Shown: positions 27,725 through 36,381 of the stretch, one piece after another | Layout of the letters: each line of letters begins with the position of its first letter | Position numbering within the stretch: the stretch's first letter is position 1 | From: Flavobacterium humidisoli | GTDB lineage: Bacteria; Bacteroidota; Bacteroidia; Flavobacteriales; Flavobacteriaceae | Assembly (NCBI RefSeq): GCF_023272795.1 | Contig: NZ_CP096829.1 | Location: 186,001-250,000 of the forward strand | Length of the DNA: 64,000 nucleotides | Direction: 5' to 3' | Position numbers and translations under genes: made by a program | Notes under the pieces: generated by a model | Told to the model about the DNA's origin: nothing | Database searches by the model: none | The model's input: the letters and a program-made list of their open reading frames with translations, nothing else

Positions 27725-28777
27725 ATGAAGAGGAGAATACTTTTTCTTGGAGAATCTTACCGTGCCGATGCTATAACCTGGATGAAGGGCCTCAAACAAT
27801 TTGGCGATTTTGAAATTATAACTTGGGAACTTCAAACATCAAATAGTTATAGATTCAAACGTATTTTAGAGTATTTCTTTGCTCCTCTTTCTATTCGAAA
27901 AATCATTAAAAAAGAAAAGCCAGATATGGTAATTGCTGAAAGAACGACCAGTTACGGTTTTCTTGCGTCATTATCTGGTTCTAAAACCATCGCCATCGCC
28001 CAGCAAGGACGAACCGATTTATGGCCAGAGGAATCTAAATTGTATCCTTTTAAGAAATTCATCCAAAAATATGCTTTCAAAAAAGCGCATTTAATTCATG
28101 CTTGGGGACCTGTTATGGCAATTCACATGAAAGCATCTGGAGTTGACATGGATAAAGTTCTAGTTCTCCCAAAAGGAATTGATTTATCAATCTTTACTTC
28201 TTCCATAAATAATTCAAACAAAATCGAAGCGATTGTAACACGATCTTTAATGCCTGAGTACCGACACGATTCTATTTTAAAAGCATTCGGAATTTTGAAT
28301 CAAAAAGGGATTGATTTTTCTTTAACTATTGTTGGCGATGGAACAAGATTGCAATATTTGAAAGATTTAGCGAAAGAACTGCAAATCGAAAATAAAGTGA
28401 TTTTTACAGGAAGAATTGCAAATACAGAACTTCCAAAATTATTACAGCAATCTAATATTTATATCAGCATGCCAATTACCGAAGGCGTTTCGGCATCTTT
28501 ATTTGAAGCAATGGCTTGTAATTGCTTTCCTGTAGTTTCAGATATTCCAGGAAATCAAAGCTGGATAACACATCGAGAAAATGGTCAATTAATCACAATT
28601 GATGACATCGAAATGTTAGCCAATGAATTAATCTGGTCTTTTGAAAATTCGGAATTGCGAAATGAGGCAATTATTCGAAACAGAAAATTTGTGGAAGAAA
28701 ACGCTAATTATAATATTAATATGAAGATTATTTCGGAGAAATATCATGAGTTGTTGAACTCACACACCATTAAATAG
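27725..28777 (+). CDS. Glycosyltransferase, GT4-like
   Basis: ATG at 27725 chosen, after the repeat. 350 residues, GT-B fold. C-terminal donor domain signs: LMPEYRHDSILKAFGIL, TIVGDGTRLQYLKDLA, VIFTGRIANTELPKLLQQSNIYI, and the PITEGVSASLFEAMACNCFPVVS motif with the nucleotide-sugar Glu pair. The acceptor is unknown. Its stop overlaps by eight bases the end of a convergent gene, and no other glycan genes adjoin it. Confidence 0.88.
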   Translation: MKRRILFLGESYRADAITWMKGLKQFGDFEIITWELQTSNSYRFKRILEYFFAPLSIRKIIKKEKPDMVIAERTTSYGFLASLSGSKTIAIAQQGRTDLWPEESKLYPFKKFIQKYAFKKAHLIHAWGPVMAIHMKASGVDMDKVLVLPKGIDLSIFTSSINNSNKIEAIVTRSLMPEYRHDSILKAFGILNQKGIDFSLTIVGDGTRLQYLKDLAKELQIENKVIFTGRIANTELPKLLQQSNIYISMPITEGVSASLFEAMACNCFPVVSDIPGNQSWITHRENGQLITIDDIEMLANELIWSFENSELRNEAIIRNRKFVEENANYNINMKIISEKYHELLNSHTIK

Positions 28778-29270
28778 TTTTAGTTTTTATTGTTTCGGAT
28801 CGAACCTGAGAAACTTTTTTATTATCATCCAAAACTCCATTACTTGGAATTAATCGAATGGAATCCCCTTCTTTATAAATATAAAAAATACCTAAATCCT
28901 TAACAATACCTTCCTTCTTTATTTGTTTCATCCCACAATTCAATCCCAAAATATGAGCATCCTTCACGATCAAATGTATATGGTCATTATCAACTTGGGT
29001 ATATGTTCCAGAAGTAAAAACAAAGCAATCATTAAGACATTGCACTGGTGCATCACAAAAAAATATGCCATCTAATTTGAATGTTAGACGACGACCATAA
29101 TTGGCTTCCTTTACTTTTGTTAAAGAATATTCTGCAACATCTGTATATCCAATTATATCATTTGTCTTCCATTCTCCTACTATATCCGTTTGAGCAAAAG
29201 AAGACATTGACAAAAATACATTTAGAATCAGAAAAATGGCTACGCCGTTTTTAATAAGTGATTTTGACAT
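28770..29270 (-). CDS. Secreted lipocalin-like protein of unknown function
   Basis: 166 residues. Signal peptide ending SSFAQ. Mature region begins DIVGEWKTND, a start typical of lipocalin-like beta-barrels, then strands such as RRLTFKLDGIFFCD and IHLIVKDAHILG. Cysteines in CDAPVQCLNDC could form disulfides. Its 3' end overlaps the convergent glycosyltransferase by eight bases. No family assigned. Confidence 0.65.
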   Translation of the reverse strand: MSKSLIKNGVAIFLILNVFLSMSSFAQTDIVGEWKTNDIIGYTDVAEYSLTKVKEANYGRRLTFKLDGIFFCDAPVQCLNDCFVFTSGTYTQVDNDHIHLIVKDAHILGLNCGMKQIKKEGIVKDLGIFYIYKEGDSIRLIPSNGVLDDNKKVSQVRSETIKTKTI

Positions 29271-29408
29271 AATTACACTATTATAATTAATTCAAACTTA
29301 CAAAAAAATAGACTTTAATTCAGAACTAAGTCAAAATCAGAACGTAACATTTTCTATCCCCTATCGACATATTACTTATTAAATTCTCTAATTTAATCTT
29401 AAAACAAT

Positions 29409-30512
29409 ATGAACAATAGACGAAATTGGTTAAAAAAAGTAAGTTTAGGCGCAGTAGGATTAAGCCTTTGCCATTTTGAAACATTCGCAAACACTCCATC
29501 CGAAAATTACATTTTTCCTGATGCAGAAAAATCGCCCATTTTATTACGTTCGAATGAAAATCCGTATGGACCTTCTCCTTTAGCGCGTACAGCTATGCAA
29601 AAAAGCATCAGCAATAGCAATCGATATGGCTGGGATATTTCAGATGAATTAATTTCTCTTATTGCCAAAAAGAATAATGTTTCAAACCCCAACATCCTTC
29701 TTGGCGCTGGTTCAACTGAAATTCTAGACTTAGTTCTCCAATATACCGCACTTCAGAAAGGCAATTTTATCTTAGCTGAAACAACTTTTAATTATTGGGC
29801 ATTTCCATCTGAAAAATTAGGAATTAAAAAAATTACCGTTCCATTAACTGCAGACAAAAAACATGATTTGCCAGCAATGCTAAAAGCAATTGATGCAGAC
29901 ACAAAAATGATTTACATCTGCAATCCTAACAATCCAACAGGTACAATATGCGATTATGAGCAACTAGTTTCTTTTGTAAAAGAAGCTTCAAAAAAAGCAA
30001 TTGTTTTTGTTGATGAAGCTTATCTCGATTTCACAAAAGAAAAATCATTAAGTAGCCTCGTAATTGAAAACAAAAACTTAATCATTACAAAAACTTTCTC
30101 AAAAATGTATGGTCTCGCTGGCGCACGCATAGGTTACGCAGTTGCATCTTCATCAACAATTGAAGAACTAAGTGCTTTAAAATCTTCCCCTAATCTATCT
30201 GTTAGCAGAGTATCAACGGCTGCGGCAATAGCATCCTTAAATGATCATAAATTTATCGAGCAAGTGCATGCTGCAAATGAAGAAGTGAAAAAATATACTA
30301 CCGAACAGCTTACTAAACTTAATTTAACTTGTATTCCCTCGCACGCTAACTTTATTTATTTTTCTTTAGATAATTACAAAAAAGACTTCTTTAAACAATT
30401 AGAAAACCACAATATACAGGGAACAAAAATCTATGAGGAGAAAGGAAAATGGACACGAATCACCATTGGAACAATGAAAGAAATGCAGCAATTTATTGAA
30501 GCTATCAAATAA
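29409..30512 (+). CDS. PLP-dependent aminotransferase (HisC-like) with Tat-like leader
   Basis: 367 residues. Fold-type I aminotransferase: LRSNENPYGPSPLA, NPNNPTGTI, VFVDEAYLDF, and TKTFSKMYGLAGARIGYA with the PLP Lys at 232, matching histidinol-phosphate aminotransferases. The N-terminus is unusual: MNNRRNWLKKVSLGAVGLSL is a twin-arginine motif plus hydrophobic stretch, ending near TFANT. This suggests export of a folded PLP enzyme. It is isolated from any his operon, so histidine synthesis is unlikely to be its job. Confidence 0.85.
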   Translation: MNNRRNWLKKVSLGAVGLSLCHFETFANTPSENYIFPDAEKSPILLRSNENPYGPSPLARTAMQKSISNSNRYGWDISDELISLIAKKNNVSNPNILLGAGSTEILDLVLQYTALQKGNFILAETTFNYWAFPSEKLGIKKITVPLTADKKHDLPAMLKAIDADTKMIYICNPNNPTGTICDYEQLVSFVKEASKKAIVFVDEAYLDFTKEKSLSSLVIENKNLIITKTFSKMYGLAGARIGYAVASSSTIEELSALKSSPNLSVSRVSTAAAIASLNDHKFIEQVHAANEEVKKYTTEQLTKLNLTCIPSHANFIYFSLDNYKKDFFKQLENHNIQGTKIYEEKGKWTRITIGTMKEMQQFIEAIK

Positions 30513-30564
30513 AAATTTGAAAAAGTCTTTTTTCAGAAAATCTACTCAAATAAATTATTATCGT

Positions 30565-30572
30565 TACTTTTG
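30565..30572 (+). promoter_or_regulatory. Promoter -7 element for murB
   Basis: TACTTTTG, matching TAnnTTTG, 48 bases before the murB ATG. No good -33 box is seen. Confidence 0.4.
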
Positions 30573-30620
30573 ATCTCAGAATTTTTCCGAAGTTTCGGAA
30601 CTTAAAAAGCCTTTTTATTT

Positions 30621-31634
30621 ATGGAAATCCAATCCAATTTTTCTTTAAAAAAATATAATACTTTCGGCATTGAAGCAAGTGCCAAACAATTTGTTGCAGT
30701 TCATTCTATTGCTGAATTAAAAACAGTTTTAGCAGCAAACAAAAACGAGAGAAAATTTATTTTAGGAGGCGGAAGTAATATGCTTTTAACCAAAGATATT
30801 GATGCTCTTGTTATTCACATCGATTTAAAAGGCAAAAAAACAATTAAAGAAGACGACGATTTTGTCTGGGTTGAAAGTCAAGCTGGAGAAACTTGGCACG
30901 ATTTCGTTCTTTATACTATCGACAATAATTTTGGCGGATTAGAAAACATGTCACTTATTCCTGGAAACGTAGGAACAACGCCAGTCCAGAATATTGGAGC
31001 TTATGGAACGGAGATTAAAGACACTTTTGTTTCTTGCGAAGCCATGAATATTGCAACTCAGGAAATGAAAACATTCACTAATGATGAATGTAATTTTGGC
31101 TACCGCGAAAGCATTTTCAAACATGAAGCAAAAGACCAATATATTATTACGTCGGTTGTTTTTAAACTAACGAAACGCAATCATAAAATCAATACGTCTT
31201 ACGGAGATATTTTGGCTGAATTGGCTAAAAACAATATTACAGAACCCACATTAAAAGATGTGAGCAATGCTGTAATTGCCATTAGACAAAGTAAATTGCC
31301 AGATCCAAAAGAATTAGGAAATAGCGGAAGCTTCTTTAAAAATCCGATTTTACTGAAATCTGATTTTGAAAAAATCCATCAAAAATTCCCAGAAATGAAA
31401 TTTTACGAAGTTTCAGAAACCGAAGTAAAAGTTCCTGCTGGTTGGCTGATTGAGCAAGCTGGTTTTAAAGGAAAACGTTTTGGAGATGCTGGTGTTCATA
31501 AAAATCAGGCATTAGTTTTAGTAAATTACGGAAATGCGACAGGACAAGAAATTTTAGCCGTTTCAAAAGAAGTTCAGAAAACCGTTTTTGAAACTTTTGG
31601 CATTCAAATTGAAGTAGAAGTAAATGTGATTTAA
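30621..31634 (+). CDS. murB: UDP-N-acetylenolpyruvoylglucosamine reductase
   Basis: Makes UDP-MurNAc for peptidoglycan, FAD and NADPH dependent. 337 residues, type I length. KKYNTFGIEASAK at the start, FILGGGSNMLLTKDIDALVI (FAD), LSLIPGNVGTTPVQNIGAYG (here quoted from LIPGNVGTTPVQ), YRESIFK, and LGNSGSFFKNP with the catalytic Ser are all present, as is the C-terminal Glu in VEVN. It stands alone. Confidence 0.96.
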   Translation: MEIQSNFSLKKYNTFGIEASAKQFVAVHSIAELKTVLAANKNERKFILGGGSNMLLTKDIDALVIHIDLKGKKTIKEDDDFVWVESQAGETWHDFVLYTIDNNFGGLENMSLIPGNVGTTPVQNIGAYGTEIKDTFVSCEAMNIATQEMKTFTNDECNFGYRESIFKHEAKDQYIITSVVFKLTKRNHKINTSYGDILAELAKNNITEPTLKDVSNAVIAIRQSKLPDPKELGNSGSFFKNPILLKSDFEKIHQKFPEMKFYEVSETEVKVPAGWLIEQAGFKGKRFGDAGVHKNQALVLVNYGNATGQEILAVSKEVQKTVFETFGIQIEVEVNVI

Positions 31635-31644
31635 TTTTCTTTTG

Positions 31645-31700
31645 CCACGAATTTCACGAATTGGCACTAATTTAATTTGTGCTAATTCGTAAAATTCGTG
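31645..31700. repeat. Inverted repeat, CACGAATT family (second copy)
   Basis: CCACGAATTTCACGAATT (31645-31662) faces AATTCGTAAAATTCGTG (31684-31700), with GGCAC/GTGC pairing at the base of the loop. Same family as 3327-3390. Confidence 0.65.
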
Positions 31701-31720
31701 ACGACAAAACAACACAAAAA

Positions 31721-32335
31721 ATGTACACTCCTGATCTATATAAAAACGAAAATCCAGAGGAAATTAGAGCTTTTTTGAAAGAAAATAGTTTTGGAATCCT
31801 GATTAATCAGACCGACGGAAAATTATGCGCTACTCATATTCCGATAGAATTGGAAATGAATGCTGACGGAAAAGAAATCTTGCAAGGACACATTTCAAAA
31901 CTGAATCCGCAAGCTGCAGGTTTTAAAGAAAACGATCAGATTTTGGCTGTTTTTACAGGTCCGCACAGTTATATTTCTTCTTCTTGGTACGATTATGAAA
32001 ATGTGCCTACTTGGAATTACATAGCTGTACATGTTTACGGAAGAATTAAAATTGTGGATTACGAAACTTCTGTAGAACAATTGAAAAAACTTGTTGACAA
32101 ATACGAAGCGAATTCTAAGAATCCGGTACGCGTTGAAGATTTATCTGAAAAAACAATGCGCGAAGCTAGAGGGATTTTTGGTTTTGAAATCGAAATTGAC
32201 GAAATTCAAGCCACAAAAAAACTCTCCCAAAACCGCGACGATTATAATTACAAAAACATAATTTCGGAATTGGAAAAAACCGAAAACCCTCAGTCTATTG
32301 CTGTTGCAAAAGAAATGTCAAAATGCCGAAAGTAA
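31721..32335 (+). CDS. FMN-binding PaiB-like protein
   Basis: ATG at 31721 chosen; the upstream in-frame part lies inside a repeat. 204 residues. The PaiB / FMN-binding split-barrel pattern is clear: MYTPDLYKNENPEEIRAFL, CATHIPIELE, LQGHISKLNPQA, VFTGPHSYISSSWYDYENVPTWNY (quoted in part: GPHSYISSSWY, VPTWNYIAVH), and the C-terminal KKLSQNRDDYN. PaiB was described as a negative regulator of sporulation and protease genes in Bacillus; the family more likely acts as a flavin-dependent enzyme or sensor. Confidence 0.9.
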   Translation: MYTPDLYKNENPEEIRAFLKENSFGILINQTDGKLCATHIPIELEMNADGKEILQGHISKLNPQAAGFKENDQILAVFTGPHSYISSSWYDYENVPTWNYIAVHVYGRIKIVDYETSVEQLKKLVDKYEANSKNPVRVEDLSEKTMREARGIFGFEIEIDEIQATKKLSQNRDDYNYKNIISELEKTENPQSIAVAKEMSKCRK

Positions 32336-32349
32336 ATTGGTTTTGATCA

Positions 32350-32379
32350 TTGAATTTATCGAATTGATAAGTACATTTG
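32350..32379 (+). promoter_or_regulatory. Promoter for glycosyltransferase/sigma factor operon
   Basis: TTG (32350-32352), 19-base spacer, TACATTTG (32372-32379): a full Bacteroidota promoter, 41 bases before the ATG at 32421. Confidence 0.65.
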
Positions 32380-32420
32380 CAGTCGCAGAACGTGAAAATT
32401 AATAGAACCAAATAAATCAG

Positions 32421-33527
32421 ATGCTTATATACATATTTTACTTTTTTATTGCTATTGTCGTAGTTCAATTATTTTATTATTTAGGAGTTTTTGGGAAATT
32501 TGCTTTTGCTAAGCCACAGCTTATTAAGCCTAAAAATCTTCCAGTTTCTGTAATCGTTTGCGCTAAAAACGAAGAAGAGAATGTAAAAAAATACGTTCCG
32601 CTTTTAGCACAGCAAGATTATCCAGATTTTGAAATTGTCTTAATTGACGATGCATCTAGCGATGAAACTCTTGAAGTTTTTGAAGAATTTGAAAAAGAAT
32701 TCTCTAATATCCGTTTGGTAAAAGTGGAGAACAACGAAGCTTTTTGGGGAAATAAGAAATACGCTTTAACACTTGGAATAAAAGCGGCAAAGAAAGATTA
32801 TTTACTTTTTACAGATGCAGATTGTTTCCCAAGTTCTAAAGATTGGATTACCTCTATGACTTCACAATTTACCATGAACAAAACAATCGTTTTAGGATAT
32901 GGAGGTTATGAAAAAGTAGAACGTTCGTTTTTAAACAAAATTATTCGCTTTGAAACTGTTCTAACAGCAATACAATATTTTTCTTGGGCAAAAATGGGGC
33001 TTCCTTACATGGGAGTCGGCAGAAATCTTGCTTATAAAAAAGAAGAGTTTTTTAATGTAAATGGTTTTATTGACCACATTCAGATTCGTTCTGGCGATGA
33101 CGATTTATTCATCAATCAGGCCGCAAATAAAACAAATACTACTATTTCTTATACGCCTGAAAGTTTTACCTATTCAGAACCTAAGAAAACATACAAAGAA
33201 TGGTTTACTCAGAAAAGAAGACATATTTCTACTGCAGAACATTATAAGTTCTTTGACAAAATGCAGTTAGGATTATTCTTCATTTCACAATTATTTTTCT
33301 TTTTATTAGTTATTGTATTATTAGCATTTCAATTTCAATGGATTGCCGTATTAGCAATTTTAGCAACACGCTATACAGTTGTATGGACAGTAATTGGATT
33401 TTCAGCAGGAAAATTAAAAGAAAAAGATATTAAAATTTGGTTTCCAGTTGTTGAGATAGCGCTAATATTAACGCAAATTAATATCTTTATAACTAATATC
33501 TTTTCAAAACCCGTATATTGGAAATAA
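32421..33527 (+). CDS. Membrane glycosyltransferase family 2
   Basis: 368 residues. N-terminal membrane helix, then a GT-A domain: LPVSVIVCAKNEEENV, IVLIDDASSDET, LLFTDADCFP (DxD metal site) and the QxxRW-like WFTQKRRHIST. Three C-terminal membrane helices. It is likely a processive or lipid-linked sugar transferase. It overlaps the next gene (sigma factor) by 10 bases, so the two are co-translated. Confidence 0.9.
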   Translation: MLIYIFYFFIAIVVVQLFYYLGVFGKFAFAKPQLIKPKNLPVSVIVCAKNEEENVKKYVPLLAQQDYPDFEIVLIDDASSDETLEVFEEFEKEFSNIRLVKVENNEAFWGNKKYALTLGIKAAKKDYLLFTDADCFPSSKDWITSMTSQFTMNKTIVLGYGGYEKVERSFLNKIIRFETVLTAIQYFSWAKMGLPYMGVGRNLAYKKEEFFNVNGFIDHIQIRSGDDDLFINQAANKTNTTISYTPESFTYSEPKKTYKEWFTQKRRHISTAEHYKFFDKMQLGLFFISQLFFFLLVIVLLAFQFQWIAVLAILATRYTVVWTVIGFSAGKLKEKDIKIWFPVVEIALILTQINIFITNIFSKPVYWK

Positions 33528-34069
33528 ATTCTAAAATAGAAAAAGCAAAAAAAGGCGATCAGATCGCCTTTACTTTTTTATTAGATCATTATTGGAATGA
33601 GGTGTATTCGTTTATGCTCAAACGAACCGAAAATGAAACCACCGCAGAAGATATTACCATAGAAACTTTCTCCAAAGCTTTTGACAAAATAGCTTCTTAC
33701 AATTCAGAGTTTCAGTTTAACACCTGGCTTATTGCAATTGCAAAAAATGTCTATATTGATTTGCTTCGAAAAAAGAAAACCAATCTTTTTATAGAAATCA
33801 CAGACAACGAAGACCAGCAAGCGTACAACATTGCCGACCCTACTCCATCTGCAGAAGATGCTTTAATTAAAGAACAGAATCTTTCTCGTCTGCTTCTATG
33901 CATCAAAGAACTTAAACCACACTACCAAGAAGTAATTCAGCTTCGTTATTTTCAGGAAATGTCTTATCAGGAAATTGCCGTTAAGATAAACGAACCGTTA
34001 AGCAGCGTTAAAGTGAAACTTTTACGAGCTAAAAAATTATTAGCCGAAATTATCGAACGTAACAGATAA
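33518..34069 (+). CDS. Sigma-70 family RNA polymerase sigma factor
   Basis: 183 residues with a TTG start inside the 3' end of the glycosyltransferase gene; no ATG precedes the conserved region. Region 2 is FTFLLDHYWNEVYSFMLKRT, TTAEDITIETFSKAFDKI, NTWLIAIAKNVYIDLLRKKK; region 4 is LKPHYQEVIQLRYFQEMSYQEIA (parts), SSVKVKLLRAKKLL. It is ECF-like. No adjacent anti-sigma gene is seen; the next gene is tonB. Confidence 0.92.
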   Translation: MEINSKIEKAKKGDQIAFTFLLDHYWNEVYSFMLKRTENETTAEDITIETFSKAFDKIASYNSEFQFNTWLIAIAKNVYIDLLRKKKTNLFIEITDNEDQQAYNIADPTPSAEDALIKEQNLSRLLLCIKELKPHYQEVIQLRYFQEMSYQEIAVKINEPLSSVKVKLLRAKKLLAEIIERNR

Positions 34070-34226
34070 TTTATTATCTTTAAATAAAGAATAAATAATT
34101 ACTTGTTTTATTCTTAAAATAAATAGATTTCCATAATACTAAAACTACAACTTTTACGTTGTTAGCTCAAACCTAAACCTTTTCTGCGTATGATTTAAAG
34201 TTACTTAACCTTAAAACCCAAAAATC

Positions 34227-35045
34227 ATGTCTAAATTAAGCATTTATGAAAACAAGTGGACCGATCTTGTTTTCGAGAACAAAAACAAAGAATACGGCGC
34301 TTATCAGTTACGCCAGGAGAATTCCAAAAACTCTGTTACAGCTCTCTTTATGGGTTTATTGTTAATAACGGCTTTAGGAAGTGCACCGTTACTTATTAGC
34401 AAAATTAGGACTTCGCCTGTTGAAGTTGAGCCAGAACCAACAATCTACAAACCTACGGTTATACCCGTGGATCCTATTGTTGTACCACCGCCGCCAGCTC
34501 CGCCTGCACCTATGGCTGAACATAGTGCAACTCCAAAAACAGATGCAGTACAGCTAACGAATCCTGTAGTTGCGACAACACAAAATGCAGTTGAAAACAT
34601 TGCAGCAAATACAGAAAATGTACCTGCTACAGACAATACCGCTGGAAATGGACCTGCAATTAATGCTATGCCTTCTTCTGGAGGAAATGGAGATGTCGCT
34701 TCGGTTGCACCACCAACCAACGATCCTGTTTCTATTGCGGTTTTAGATAAACTTCCAGAATTCCCAGGTGGAATCGCGCAGTTTTACAAGTATGTTGGAA
34801 ACAATTTCCGCAGACCAGAACTTGATGTAGAAAAAACATTAAGAGTTTATGTATCGTTTGTTGTTGAAAAAGACGGATCGCTTACAGACATTATGGTAAA
34901 AAATGATCCTGGTTATGGTGTAGGAAAAGAAGCCATTAGAGTCTTGAAATCATTAAAAACAAAATGGGCTCCAGGAGTTCTAAACGGACAACCCGTGAGA
35001 ACTGCATACAATCTTCCAATCACAGTAAAAACAGAAGTCGAATAA
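34227..35045 (+). CDS. Energy transducer TonB
   Basis: 272 residues. Cytoplasmic start YENKWTDLVFENKNKEYGAY is typical of flavobacterial TonB. One membrane span (about 36-58), a Pro-rich periplasmic spacer (VPPPPAPPAP) and an Asn/Ala-rich segment, then a C-terminal TonB domain: FPGGIAQFYKYVGNNFRRPE, LRVYVSFVVEKDGSLTDI, WAPGVLNGQPVRTAYNLPI. It delivers proton-motive force to outer-membrane receptors. A strong terminator follows. Confidence 0.93.
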   Translation: MSKLSIYENKWTDLVFENKNKEYGAYQLRQENSKNSVTALFMGLLLITALGSAPLLISKIRTSPVEVEPEPTIYKPTVIPVDPIVVPPPPAPPAPMAEHSATPKTDAVQLTNPVVATTQNAVENIAANTENVPATDNTAGNGPAINAMPSSGGNGDVASVAPPTNDPVSIAVLDKLPEFPGGIAQFYKYVGNNFRRPELDVEKTLRVYVSFVVEKDGSLTDIMVKNDPGYGVGKEAIRVLKSLKTKWAPGVLNGQPVRTAYNLPITVKTEVE

Positions 35046-35066
35046 TATAAATATTTTGAAAAGTGA

Positions 35067-35095
35067 AAAAGCAGAACTTAGGTTCTGCTTTTTTG
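35067..35095 (+). terminator. Terminator of tonB
   Basis: AAAAGCAGAAC-ttag-GTTCTGCTTTTTT hairpin, about 20 bases after the stop. Confidence 0.88.
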
Positions 35096-35145
35096 TTTAC
35101 ATTTAATTCATCAATCAACCCTGTCTAATTAAAAACTCAACTTTA

Positions 35146-35883
35146 ATGCCGTTTACATTTTCGCATCCTGCAATAATACTTCCCTTAAGATATTTACCAA
35201 AATCATGGTTTTCTCTAACAGCATTAATAATCGGAAGTCTTACTCCTGATTTCGAATATTTTCTCCGCATGAAAGTTAAAAGCGATTACAGCCATACTCT
35301 AAATGGCATTTTCTGGTTTGATTTACCTTTTGCTCTTTTACTAACTTTTCTCTTTCATAATTTAACTAGAAATCTCTTGTTTCAAAATCTTCCATACTTT
35401 ATAAAAAATAGAGTTCTGGTTTTTACAGATTTTGACTGGAATATTTATTTTAAAAGAAATTGACTAATCGTTTTAATCTCTTTACTAGTTGGAATATTTT
35501 CTCATATTTTCTGGGATGCTTTTACACATAAACATGGTTATTTTGTCAATCAATTTGATGCTTTTCAAAAAATCGTATTACTATTTGGAATAGAAATTCC
35601 GTTTTGGAAAATAGCGCAGCATTCAAGTACTCTTTTTGGAATTATTGTTATACTGTATGCTTTCTCTAAACTCCCAAAAGTTTTCTATACCCAAACCACC
35701 ATCAACAAACTGTATTGGATTGCTGTTATTTTATTTACCGCGACAATTATATCAATGAGATTTACATTAAATCCAAAAGCTTTAAATATTGGAAATATAA
35801 TTGTGACTTTTATAGCGTCCTTTTTAATTGCAATAACAGCAGTCCCATTAATAATAAAATTTAAATCAAACCAAAAAAAATAA
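35146..35883 (+). pseudogene. DUF4184 membrane protein interrupted by one in-frame TGA
   Basis: The frame opens at ATG 35146 (MPFTFSHPAIILPLRYLP), a strong match to DUF4184 metal-dependent-hydrolase-like membrane proteins (also IGSLTPDFEYF). A TGA at 35461-35463 stops it after 105 codons. Reading on in the same frame gives 139 more sense codons (LIVLISLLVGIFSHIFWDAF, then THKHGYFV and several membrane spans) to TAA at 35881. The two halves join without a frameshift. The stop follows ...YFKRN, and a TGG Trp codon would restore it. So this is a single nonsense change, a sequencing error or, least likely, two split proteins. Confidence 0.85.
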
Positions 35884-35945
35884 CAAAATCGACTACATTT
35901 ACTCCTTCAAAACGGAAATCATTTTAACTAAATTAAAACAGAATA

Positions 35946-36326
35946 ATGGGAATATTTTCAGCCATTCTTGGTAATGCAGGTTCAGTTAGCCAAGAAGATT
36001 TAATTAAAAAATACGGACAGCTTTTAACGGCTAACGAAGAAATCGAAATGGGTTTCAAACTTATCCGTGATACTTTTATTTTTACTAACAAAAGATTAAT
36101 CTTAGTTGATGTACAAGGAATTACAGGAAGTAAAACAGAATACAAATCTATTGGCTATAAAAGTATTACTCGCTTTAGTGTAGAAACAGCTGGAACTTTT
36201 GATTTGGATGCTGAATTAAAAATCTGGATTTCAAGCGAACAACATCCGAGTATTGTAAAACAATTTAATAAATCGGTTAATGTTTATGAAGTGCAAAAGA
36301 TTCTTGCTTTTCATGTATTAGGATAA
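35946..36326 (+). CDS. Bacterial PH-domain protein
   Basis: 126 residues. The whole protein fits the bacterial pleckstrin-homology (bPH) fold: LTANEEIEMGFKLIRDTFIFTNKRLILVDVQG (parts: IEMGFKLIRDTFIFTNKRL), TEYKSIGYKSITRFSVE, FDLDAELKIWISS, and a final helix. No signal peptide. Function is unknown; homologs often form rings at membranes. It is convergent with the M48 genes, sharing a terminator. Confidence 0.85.
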   Translation: MGIFSAILGNAGSVSQEDLIKKYGQLLTANEEIEMGFKLIRDTFIFTNKRLILVDVQGITGSKTEYKSIGYKSITRFSVETAGTFDLDAELKIWISSEQHPSIVKQFNKSVNVYEVQKILAFHVLG

Positions 36327-36327
36327 A

Positions 36328-36364
36328 AAAATAAACCCGGCAAAATTGTCGGGTTTATTTTTTT
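36328..36364. terminator. Bidirectional terminator
   Basis: AAATAAACCCGGC-aaaatt-GTCGGGTTTATTT with A/T runs, between the convergent PH-domain and M48 genes. Confidence 0.85.
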
Positions 36365-36381
36365 TATGATAACAACAACTC

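Noticed and set aside
35461..35463. TGA in the DUF4184 gene as a selenocysteine codon
   Set aside because: No SECIS-like hairpin seen directly after it and the family does not use selenocysteine; Trp loss is simpler.
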